A stretch of DNA of 6,313 nt from Propionivibrio sp. (lineage in GTDB: Bacteria; Pseudomonadota; Gammaproteobacteria; Burkholderiales; Rhodocyclaceae): assembly GCA_003249625.1 (NCBI GenBank), contig QKII01000083.1, positions 1 to 6,313 on the forward strand. The letters run 5' to 3'. The position numbers and the translations under genes were made by a program. Below are positions 1 through 5,414 of this stretch, piece by piece. Numbering within the stretch: the first letter of the stretch is position 1; each line of letters opens with the position of its first letter. The notes beneath the pieces are model-generated. The model did not search any database and had not been told where the DNA came from. It saw only the letters and a program-made list of their open reading frames with translations.

Positions 1-1
1 G

Positions 2-1531
2 GGCATCAAGGACGGCCGGATTCAGGTAATTACCAGGCAGAAGATCACCGGCAAGGAAACGATCGACGCCACGGGTCTCGTGGTGGCCCCGGGCTTCATC
101 GACACGCACTTCCATTCGGTCGATGTCTTTGCGACCAAGATGGCATTGCGCGACGGTGTCACCACCGGCATGGACCTGGAACAGGGCGCGGCCCGCGTGG
201 GTCCGTGGTATGAGAAGAAGCTGAAGGAAGGCTGGCAGGTCAACTTCGGCACGACGTCCAGCCTGCTGTTCAATCGCCTGATCGTTCACGACTCTGAGGT
301 CAAATTCAACGGGCCGGCCGACATGACGAGGCTCGATTTGATCAACCAGAGCGCCAAGGATGGCGTGCCGGGCTGGTCGGTCACCCGCAGCGACCTGAAC
401 CAGATGAATCAGGTCGTCCGCCTCCTCGACGAGGATCTTCGTCAGGGCGCGATCGGAATCGGGGTCGGCGCCGCCTACATGGCCAACGGGCTGACCACCT
501 ACGAACAGTTCGAAGCCCAGCGGGCGGCCGCCCGCTACGGGCGGCTCACATCGGTTCACACCCGGTTCCACCTGAGCAACCAGACCCCGACCGAGGCCCA
601 GATCGGCCTGGACGAGGTGCTGGTGAACGCAATGCTGCTCAAGGCGCCGCTCCTCCTGGCCCACGACAACGACTACGGCTGGTGGGAGAACGAGGAGAAG
701 CTGCGAATGGCACGCGCCCAGGGATACAACGTGTGGGGCGAGTACTATCCCTATATTCAGGGGTCGACGGGAGTCAGTGCCGATTTTCTCCAACCGAAGC
801 TGTGGCTGGACAAGTACCACTACGAGTACAAGGACACGCTCTACGACCCGACCACCGATAGCTACATTCCCGACCGCGCGACCTACGAGAAGATCGTCAA
901 GGAAGAACCCGGCCGAATCGTCGTCGTGGTCATGCCGTACCGCAAGCCCTGGCTCGACAAGTGGCTGCGCATCCCGCACATGACCGTGGCCACGGATTCG
1001 ATGATCGGCATCGGCGCCGATGGCAAGTTCCTGCCCTGGGACGCGGACTACAGCAAGTACGCCGGCAACCCGCGTACGCCGGGCGCCATGGCCAAGACGC
1101 TGCGCCTGGGGCGCGAGCAGGGCGTACCGCTGATGTTCACGCTGGCGCAGCTCAGCTATTGGTCCGCGCTGCATCTCGGCGACACCGGACTGCAGGACAT
1201 GAAGGATCGCGGTCGCGTGCAGGTCGGCAAGATAGCCGACCTCACGCTGATCGATCCGGAAAAGGTCACCGACAACTCGACTATGAAGAAAGGTGAGCAA
1301 GGTCTGCCTTCGACGGGCTTGCCCTACGTGATCGTCAACGGAACGATTCTCGTGAAGGACAGCAAGGTCCTGCCCGTGAAGCCCGGCAAGCCGATCCGTT
1401 TCCCGGTTGAGGAAAAGGGCCGGTTCAAGCCGGTGAACATCACCGAATGGCTCGATAAATACACAATCCCGGTCGAGACGATGCACTTTGACGACACGGG
1501 GGCGGGGGCCATCGTTGGAGGAAAGAAATGA
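2..1531 (+). CDS. D-aminoacylase-like amidohydrolase, 5' end outside window
   Basis: This reading frame is open from base 2, so the true start lies to the left; the GTG at 80 is internal, because 26 codons before it already read as the family's N-terminal beta-sandwich strand (DGRIQVI, then IDATGLVVAPGFIDTH). It is a metal-dependent amidohydrolase closest to the N-acyl-D-amino-acid deacylase group, which hydrolyses N-acyl-D-amino acids to a fatty or acetic acid and the free amino acid. Visible landmarks are the HxH metal pair (His at 107-109 and 113-115), RDGVTT after it, His at 557-559 in VHTRFH, His at 662-664 in LAHDND, the catalytic-type Asp at 995-997 in ATDS, and a C-terminal sandwich with GKIADLTLIDPEKVTDN and YVIVNGTIL. 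The His-His-Asp spacing matches D-aminoacylase well. The Cys metal ligand expected about six residues after VTT is Gln (182-184), preceded by Glu. At least 509 residues are present. Acylase class is well supported; D-amino-acid specificity is inference. Confidence 0.88.
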   Translation, partial: GIKDGRIQVITRQKITGKETIDATGLVVAPGFIDTHFHSVDVFATKMALRDGVTTGMDLEQGAARVGPWYEKKLKEGWQVNFGTTSSLLFNRLIVHDSEVKFNGPADMTRLDLINQSAKDGVPGWSVTRSDLNQMNQVVRLLDEDLRQGAIGIGVGAAYMANGLTTYEQFEAQRAAARYGRLTSVHTRFHLSNQTPTEAQIGLDEVLVNAMLLKAPLLLAHDNDYGWWENEEKLRMARAQGYNVWGEYYPYIQGSTGVSADFLQPKLWLDKYHYEYKDTLYDPTTDSYIPDRATYEKIVKEEPGRIVVVVMPYRKPWLDKWLRIPHMTVATDSMIGIGADGKFLPWDADYSKYAGNPRTPGAMAKTLRLGREQGVPLMFTLAQLSYWSALHLGDTGLQDMKDRGRVQVGKIADLTLIDPEKVTDNSTMKKGEQGLPSTGLPYVIVNGTILVKDSKVLPVKPGKPIRFPVEEKGRFKPVNITEWLDKYTIPVETMHFDDTGAGAIVGGKK

Positions 1532-1563
1532 TCAGCCAAAAAAATTCTCCACAACATTATTAA
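1528..1563 (+). other. possible 11-codon mini-ORF coupled to the upstream stop
   Basis: An ATG overlaps the stop codon of the upstream amidohydrolase (ATGA) and opens MISQKNSPQHY before TAA. A good Shine-Dalgarno GGAGG at 1517-1521 sits 6 bases before this ATG, which is unusual because no real gene starts here. It could be a coupled leader peptide, the vestige of a lost gene start, or chance. Nothing supports a functional product. Confidence 0.2.
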
Positions 1564-1566
1564 TGT
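1554..1566. promoter_or_regulatory. AT-rich dyad, possible operator
   Basis: ACATTA and TAATGT form a perfect six-base inverted repeat around one central T. It lies in an AT-rich patch of the spacer between the two amidohydrolase genes, in a window that is otherwise GC-rich. There is no run of T after it, so it is not a classical terminator. A regulator binding site is possible but unproven, and short AT dyads arise easily by chance. Confidence 0.2.
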
Positions 1567-1580
1567 CGTCGGAAGCGTTC

Positions 1581-1640
1581 ATGAGTGACATACCGTCGAC
1601 CAATTCATCGGTCAGCATCTACAAGAGCAACGTCCAATAG
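1581..1640 (+). other. possible 19-codon mini-ORF ending in the next gene's RBS
   Basis: An ATG with a modest GGAAG five bases upstream opens MSDIPSTNSSVSIYKSNVQ. Its stop TAG overlaps the AGGAGG that serves the following gene. Translation ending here could raise ribosome loading on that gene. It is Ser-rich and without a recognisable motif, so it may equally be noise. Confidence 0.15.
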
Positions 1641-1644
1641 GAGG
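1639..1644 (+). promoter_or_regulatory. Shine-Dalgarno AGGAGG of the 1652 gene
   Basis: A consensus AGGAGG lies seven bases before the ATG at 1652. It fixes that codon as the start of the second amidohydrolase. Confidence 0.85.
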
Positions 1645-1651
1645 CACAGAC

Positions 1652-2917
1652 ATGAGCAACTCGCAGATCCTCATTACCAACGCGAACATTTTCGATGGCA
1701 CGAGCGACAAGCTGTCCGATGGGATGAGCGTGCTTGTCGGGGGAAACAAAATTTCCAAAATTGCGAAGTCCATCGGCGCACCGGCAGGTGCGACCGTAAT
1801 TGACGCCGGCGGCAAGGTGTTGATGCCGGGACTTATCGATGCCCACTACCACTCGATGTTCAATTTCTGGCCGGTCAGCAAGGTGCTGAGCTCCGACTTC
1901 GGGTATTTGTGTATCGCGGCTGCAAAGGCGGCGAACGAAACGCTGCTTCGGGGCTTCACGACAGTGCGGGACGTCGGCGGCAACTGCTTTCCGATTTCGA
2001 AAAGCACGGACGAGGGACTGATTGACGGGCCGCGCGTCTATCCTTGCGGCGGATACATCAGCCAGACGTCAGGGCACGGCGACTTCCGCGGCGCTCTGGA
2101 CGTTCCACTCAACAGCGCGACCCCACTCGATTACTTCCAACGCGTCGGACATACGCTGATCGCCGATGGCGTGCCCGAGGTGATCAGGCGCACGCGTGAG
2201 GTGTTGCGTATGGGCGCCACGCAGATCAAGGCGATGGCGGGCGGCGGTGTGACCTCCCTGTATGACCCGCTCGACGTCACGGAATACACCTTCGAAGAGA
2301 TGAAGGCGATCGTCGACGTGGCGAAGAGCTGGAACACCTACGTCGCGATTCACGTGAATACCGATGCGGCGATCCGGCAATGGGTCGAAGCCGGCGCGCT
2401 GTCGATTGAGCACGGGTTCTTCATCGAGGACGAGACCGCGAAGATGATGGCGGAGAAGGGCATCTGGTGGAGCATGCAGCCGATGGCCAACGATGAAGAC
2501 GCATTGAAGTTCGAGAACCCCATCAGCACGGCGAAATACGAGCAATGTATCAACGGCCTGGACAACGCCATCAAGTGCGCCAGGAAATACAAGGTCAAGA
2601 CCGCCTTCGGTTGCGACATGCTGTTCGATCCTGCGCAGGCCAAGAAGCAGGGAAAGTACCTCGCGAAGATGACGCAGTGGTACACACCGTTCGAAGCGCT
2701 GAAGATGGCCACGTCCACGAACGCGGAGCTGCTCAAGCTGTGCGGGCCGCGCGATCCCTACCCCGGTGAGCTCGGCGTCGTCAAGGAAGGCGCGCTCGCC
2801 GACCTGATTCTGGTGGACGGAAACCCGCTCGCCGATATCTGGCTCGTCGCCGACCCGGACAAGAACTTCGCCGTGATCATGAAGGATGGCAAGGTCTACA
2901 AGAACACGCTCCTCTAG
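1652..2917 (+). CDS. Imidazolonepropionase-like amidohydrolase (prolidase/ochratoxinase-type carboxypeptidase)
   Basis: A complete 421-residue metal-dependent amidohydrolase of the COG1228 type. Relatives include Xaa-Pro/Xaa-Arg dipeptidases and carboxypeptidases and ochratoxin A amidases, which remove a C-terminal amino acid from N-acyl or dipeptide substrates. The N-terminal sandwich strand (ILITNANIFDGTSD) leads to the HxH pair His65 and His67 in GLIDAHYH, then LRGFTTVRDVGG. Lys193 in QIKAMAGGGV fits the carboxylated lysine bridging two metals, with His234 (AIHVN), His254 (IEHG) and Asp322 (GCDM) completing the site. SLYDPLD after the lysine is typical of the prolidase/ochratoxinase branch. 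The C-terminal strand is ALADLILVDGNPLAD and VIMKDGKVYKN. No signal peptide is visible, so it is probably cytoplasmic. Cys321 stands where this family usually has Thr or Ser before the catalytic Asp. The ATG is set by AGGAGG seven bases upstream. Family is certain; substrate is not. Confidence 0.92.
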   Translation: MSNSQILITNANIFDGTSDKLSDGMSVLVGGNKISKIAKSIGAPAGATVIDAGGKVLMPGLIDAHYHSMFNFWPVSKVLSSDFGYLCIAAAKAANETLLRGFTTVRDVGGNCFPISKSTDEGLIDGPRVYPCGGYISQTSGHGDFRGALDVPLNSATPLDYFQRVGHTLIADGVPEVIRRTREVLRMGATQIKAMAGGGVTSLYDPLDVTEYTFEEMKAIVDVAKSWNTYVAIHVNTDAAIRQWVEAGALSIEHGFFIEDETAKMMAEKGIWWSMQPMANDEDALKFENPISTAKYEQCINGLDNAIKCARKYKVKTAFGCDMLFDPAQAKKQGKYLAKMTQWYTPFEALKMATSTNAELLKLCGPRDPYPGELGVVKEGALADLILVDGNPLADIWLVADPDKNFAVIMKDGKVYKNTLL

Positions 2918-2925
2918 CGGCGGAA

Positions 2926-2958
2926 ATGATCAGATCGTTCAGGAGATACCAGTTATGA
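2926..2958 (+). other. possible 10-codon mini-ORF overlapping the next start
   Basis: An ATG nine bases after the second amidohydrolase's stop opens MIRSFRRYQL, and its TGA overlaps the ATG of the next gene (ATGA at 2955-2958). The arrangement would allow translational coupling. Its first eleven bases of context, GAAATGATCAG, are shared with the mini-ORF at 1528. The ribosome site for it is weak (GGCGG), so it may be chance. Confidence 0.15.
2941..2945 (+). promoter_or_regulatory. Shine-Dalgarno AGGAG of the 2955 gene
   Basis: AGGAG is nine bases before the ATG at 2955. It supports that codon over an in-frame upstream GTG at 2886, which lies inside the preceding gene. Confidence 0.75.
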
Positions 2959-3608
2959 ATACAAAGCGTATCGTCTCTGAACCGGGGAGCGTGGTTCGCC
3001 GGTGGGACGCGCTGATGCCGGGCAGTGTACTCAATGCTGATGACGCCTATTCGCGCCTTTCCGAGACAGAACTCAGAGAATTGGCCTGTCTCGCCAGGAT
3101 TCGCTGGCTGCTGGAGACAGGTCGAGACGCCCCAGGCGGTGTTTCGGCGCAGGAGGCGGTCCGTATCGAGCGGGCCTTTGCGGAGCGTGGATGGGACGCG
3201 GAGTGGTTGCTCTCCCAACGTGAGGCTGTACGCCAACATCGCATCCAGCGTTCTTTCAATCCCGAAGTCGAAGGGCAGCACGCTGAGCTGACGGGCCTGG
3301 TGCTGCCGCTCGACTGGAATGCAAATGGGCGATTTACGAGATTCCTGCTGACACCCGAGCTCGGGGAGTGCAGTCACGAACCGCCGCCGCCGCATAACCA
3401 GGTTGTGTATATCGAGAGTCCCTCGCCAATCACGATCGTACCCGGCTATGTCACCGGCAATGGCGGCGAGCTACGCCTGTCGGTGTCCGGTTCGATCCGC
3501 TTTGCCGCCTCCAGCCACAAAGCCTTTCTGGTCGACGGACTGATGCGGGTGGACGCGAGCTACACCATCGAGCCCAATAGTATCGGGGTTTCACATGAAC
3601 TGTTGTAG
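2955..3608 (+). CDS. DUF3299-type protein of unknown function
   Basis: A 217-residue protein with two parts. Residues 1-105 are charged and probably helical, with LSETELRELACLARIRWLLE near residues 35-55 and a second helical stretch over 65-95 (ERAFAERGWDAEWLLSQREAV); I do not recognise this part. Residues 107-175 match the DUF3299 pattern: ELTGLVLPLDWN, then FTRFLLTPELGECSHEPPPPHNQVVYI, with Cys139, His141, four prolines at 143-146 and Asn148-Gln149, followed by YVTGNGGELRLSVSGSI. The Cys/His/Pro core is the family's most conserved element and looks like a metal or ligand site, though the function is unknown. Most relatives I know are exported or lipoproteins; this one shows no signal peptide or lipobox. 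The start is supported by AGGAG at 2941. It lies 37 bp after an amidohydrolase and is probably co-transcribed. Family assignment is from pattern memory and not a search. Confidence 0.8.
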   Translation: MNTKRIVSEPGSVVRRWDALMPGSVLNADDAYSRLSETELRELACLARIRWLLETGRDAPGGVSAQEAVRIERAFAERGWDAEWLLSQREAVRQHRIQRSFNPEVEGQHAELTGLVLPLDWNANGRFTRFLLTPELGECSHEPPPPHNQVVYIESPSPITIVPGYVTGNGGELRLSVSGSIRFAASSHKAFLVDGLMRVDASYTIEPNSIGVSHELL

Positions 3609-3887
3609 TCGGCCCGGAACTGGTGGGTTCTTCGAGCCGCTCTCAATCAATGGTGGTCGCGGAAAATGCTCGCTGCCATTTCATTGGAAAGTAGTCGGTG
3701 TTGGACCAAGTGCCTGTGCAGGTCGGACCAGGTCCCGGCTTTCTTCACCGGCTAGACCCATCGTGGTGTGGCTCAGCACTGGCAAGCAAGAAGAAGAAAT
3801 ATTGGCGCGCGCGGTTGTAAAGAATTTTGGCGCCGCAAAGTAGCAGCTGCGAGCCGACCTAACGTATGGAAAGACGTGGATACCGAC
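3609..3887. other. 279-bp gap without a convincing gene
   Basis: This stretch separates the DUF3299 gene from the exporter. The only + strand frame across it (from 3595 to 3843) starts inside the DUF3299 gene without a good ribosome site, and its composition resembles no protein family I know. It holds a GGACC-A-GGTCC dyad (3725-3735) and two copies of TTGGCGC near 3804 and 3829. I find no clear sigma-70 promoter or terminator, although an exporter promoter would be expected here. Confidence 0.5.
3725..3735. repeat. GGACC-A-GGTCC inverted repeat
   Basis: A perfect five-base dyad around a single A lies in the gap upstream of the exporter gene. A related GGACCAAGT occurs about 20 bases upstream. 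It is a candidate operator for the exporter, but it is short and GC-rich, so confidence is low. Confidence 0.2.
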
Positions 3888-5120
3888 ATGAGTGAAGAAA
3901 AACGTGTAGTCCCCTTCGACGAAGCGTGCGATTTCGTCATCGAGCTGGGAGCGGCGGCGCACGCCTACGGCTGCTCCACTCCTCGACTGGAGGCGTTCCT
4001 CACCTCCCTCATGACCTCGTTCGGCTACCGCGGGGCGTTTCTCTCGACGCCGAATGACATGATCTTCGCTTTCCAGGCTTCTGGCGACAAACCGCAGCGG
4101 ATCCACATCCTGTCGTCGCCCGGCACCGGGTTGAACCTCGACAGGCTGGCGCGCGTCGGTGACCTGGTCGATGTCGTTACCTCCGGACAAATCTCGATTG
4201 CAGACGCTTCGGCCGCTCTCGACGAGATCAGTAAGACACCGGTTCCATGGGGTCACGTGGCGAGCGCCATCTCGTATGCGGCGGTGGGTGCCGGTGTGGC
4301 TGGAGTCCTCATGGGTAGCTGGTGGGACATCGCCGTTGCGATGCCGTTGAGCCTCTTGGTATACGGGATGGTGGTTCTCTCAGGGCGTTTCGGGAGCGGG
4401 GGCATCGACTGGCTGCCGCTCACAAGCGCTTTCACCGTCGGTGTCCTCGCCGCCCTGGCGAAGGTGGCGGTGCCCGAGCTTAACGTCGTGCTGGTGGTCC
4501 TCTCCGCGGTTGCCGTTCTGCTGCCGGGCTACACGATCAGCCAGGGCGCAATGGAGATGGTCGGAGGCCATGTGGTCTCGGGCAACATCAACATAATGAG
4601 CGGGCTGGTCTACCTGGTGAAGCAGTTCGTCGGCGGATGGATCGGAGTCGGAGTCGTCGCCGCAACGATGGACGTCCACTCGGCGGTCGGCACGGCGCCG
4701 GACCTCCGCTGGCAGTGGCTCTTCGTGCCGGCCTTGTGCATCGGGTTGTGCCTCGCCTTTCAAACCTCGCGGCGGGACTTCTTGTGGGCTTGCCTCTCGT
4801 GCGCCATCGCCTACATCGGGTTCTTGGCCGGTACCGCGCTCTTCGCTGCCAACCTTGGCAACCTGCTCGGGACAGTGATCGCGGTCATCTTCTCGAATGC
4901 CTGGGCCACGAGGACCGGACGCCCGACGTCCATCGTCTTGGTCCCCGCCATCATCCTCCTCGTGAGCGGAACCATCGGCTTCCGGGGATTGGCGTCCATT
5001 GCATACGGCGACGTCACGCTGGGGGAGCAGCAGATCATGCACATGTTCGTCGTCGCCCTCACCATCGGGGCAGGATTGCTGGTCGGCAACACGATCAGCC
5101 GACCCAAGGTCACCCTGTGA
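3888..5120 (+). CDS. ThrE-family threonine/serine exporter, fused two-domain form
   Basis: A 410-residue inner-membrane protein of the ThrE family, which exports threonine, serine and sometimes other small solutes by the proton motive force. Residues 10-115 form the cytosolic N-terminal domain: FVIELGAAAHAYGCSTPRLE, FLSTPNDMIFAF, GLNLDRLARVGDLVDVV and ASAALDEI are its hallmarks. About ten hydrophobic segments follow, near residues 127-144, 147-165, 178-195, 198-215, 237-260, 276-292, 298-320, 322-338, 346-363 and 382-402. LLPGYTISQGAMEM and RPTSIVLVPAIILLVSGTIGFRG mark the two membrane halves. E. coli splits these parts into YjjP and YjjB; here they are one chain, as in Corynebacterium ThrE. 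I chose the ATG at 3888, since the family domain begins shortly after it and the upstream extension to a GTG at 3768 is Arg-rich and unlike the family. The RBS is weak (GTGGA, seven bases upstream). Export substrate is inferred from family. Confidence 0.9.
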   Translation: MSEEKRVVPFDEACDFVIELGAAAHAYGCSTPRLEAFLTSLMTSFGYRGAFLSTPNDMIFAFQASGDKPQRIHILSSPGTGLNLDRLARVGDLVDVVTSGQISIADASAALDEISKTPVPWGHVASAISYAAVGAGVAGVLMGSWWDIAVAMPLSLLVYGMVVLSGRFGSGGIDWLPLTSAFTVGVLAALAKVAVPELNVVLVVLSAVAVLLPGYTISQGAMEMVGGHVVSGNINIMSGLVYLVKQFVGGWIGVGVVAATMDVHSAVGTAPDLRWQWLFVPALCIGLCLAFQTSRRDFLWACLSCAIAYIGFLAGTALFAANLGNLLGTVIAVIFSNAWATRTGRPTSIVLVPAIILLVSGTIGFRGLASIAYGDVTLGEQQIMHMFVVALTIGAGLLVGNTISRPKVTL

Positions 5121-5161
5121 CAACCCTTGCCGAACCGAAACCATTAATCATCAACCCTTAG
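5117..5161 (+). other. possible 14-codon mini-ORF overlapping the exporter stop
   Basis: A GTG overlaps the exporter's TGA (GTGA) and opens MTTLAEPKPLIINP. Its TAG ends exactly where the AAGGAGG for the next reading frame begins. Such an arrangement can couple translation between neighbours. No motif is visible, and chance is a fair alternative. Confidence 0.15.
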
Positions 5162-5168
5162 AAGGAGG
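5162..5168 (+). promoter_or_regulatory. Shine-Dalgarno AAGGAGG of the acylase remnant
   Basis: This is the strongest ribosome site in the window, seven bases before the ATG at 5176. Its preservation in front of a broken gene suggests that the loss was recent or that the short peptide is still translated. Confidence 0.8.
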
Positions 5169-5175
5169 ACGAATA

Positions 5176-5289
5176 ATGTGCACTCGAATCTTATGGAACG
5201 ATAACAAATTGGCCGTCGTCGTCGGCCGGACTCTCCGAGCCCTACGAGTTCCTGAGACCGTAGGTGCTTCTGGTGAAGGTGATGAATAA
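5176..5289 (+). pseudogene. Truncated choloylglycine hydrolase/penicillin V acylase-type Ntn-hydrolase (N-terminus only)
   Basis: The first 19 residues, MCTRILWNDNKLAVVVGRT, are the classic start of the Ntn-hydrolase family that cleaves linear amides such as conjugated bile salts, penicillin V and acyl-homoserine lactones. Cys2 would be the nucleophile exposed on Met removal, and Arg18 matches the conserved active-site Arg. The family then has MDW or LDL with catalytic Asp21; here the sequence turns into LRALRVPETVGASGEGDE and stops at 37 residues, where the family has about 320-360. In the +1 frame, TCC at 5234 opens SEPYEFLRP before TAG, which vaguely resembles the family's STEP...FPR segment, so a small deletion with a frameshift is plausible. 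At most a small part of the enzyme remains, so it cannot be active. Identity of the N-terminus is confident; the mechanism of decay is inference. Confidence 0.75.
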
Positions 5290-5318
5290 AGAAAAATGTT
5301 GCTTCCCGTCTGCGTCCC

Positions 5319-5334
5319 CGTCCCTATAGGGACG
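5319..5334. repeat. Perfect 16-bp palindrome with a competing hairpin
   Basis: CGTCCCTATAGGGACG is a perfect palindrome between the acylase remnant and the M20 gene. An overlapping alternative pairs GCGTCCC (5312-5318) with GGGACGC (5329-5335) around a ten-base loop, which would make a more stable RNA hairpin. No T-run follows, so an intrinsic terminator is unlikely. It could be an operator for a dimeric regulator, an RNA processing element, or a deletion scar. Confidence 0.5.
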
Positions 5335-5380
5335 CTAGTCAAGCCGGTGTCGTTCAGTCTATCTTGCGCGCTAGGTTCGC

Positions 5381-5404
5381 ATGAATGATTCAACCCATTC
5401 TTAG
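5381..5404 (+). other. possible 7-codon mini-ORF ending in the M20 RBS
   Basis: ATG opens MNDSTHS and stops at a TAG that overlaps the AGGAGA preceding the M20 gene. It has no clear ribosome site of its own. It is listed only because the same geometry recurs at other junctions of this window. Confidence 0.08.
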
Positions 5405-5408
5405 GAGA
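5403..5408 (+). promoter_or_regulatory. Shine-Dalgarno AGGAGA of the M20 gene
   Basis: AGGAGA lies six bases before the ATG at 5415 and fixes the start of the M20 metallopeptidase. Confidence 0.8.
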
Positions 5409-5414
5409 AAGAGA

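Noticed and set aside
80..1531. GTG at 80 as the start of the first amidohydrolase
   Set aside because: The frame is open to the window edge and the preceding 26 codons read as the family's N-terminal strand, so the gene starts further left.
2886..2954. N-terminal extension of the DUF3299 gene to a GTG at 2886
   Set aside because: It lies inside the preceding amidohydrolase and lacks an RBS; the ATG at 2955 has AGGAG nine bases upstream.
3595..3843. 82-codon + strand frame across the gap before the exporter
   Set aside because: It starts inside the DUF3299 gene with no good RBS, has an unusual composition and matches no family I recognise.
3768..3887. 40-residue N-terminal extension of the exporter from a GTG
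   Set aside because: The added sequence is Arg/Lys-rich, unlike ThrE family starts, and has no good ribosome site.
3681..4256. 191-codon - strand frame over the gap and exporter start
   Set aside because: It overlaps the conserved ThrE cytosolic domain on the other strand and has no recognisable motif or good RBS.
4380..5144. 254-codon - strand frame antisense to the exporter
   Set aside because: It is rich in Asp, Gly, Gln and Arg as expected for the complement of a GC-rich membrane-protein gene; the + strand frame is clearly ThrE.
4637..5161. 174-codon + strand frame inside the exporter
   Set aside because: It is an Arg/His-rich shifted reading of the exporter; only its last 14 codons lie outside and are noted as a mini-ORF.
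5319..5335. Intrinsic terminator after the acylase remnant
   Set aside because: The hairpin is not followed by a run of T, and the next gene continues on the same strand.
5296..5388. 30-codon hydrophobic frame (MLLPVCVPVPIGTLV...) in the spacer before the M20 gene
   Set aside because: It has only a poor purine stretch upstream, runs through the palindrome and overlaps other tiny frames; too little to call a gene.
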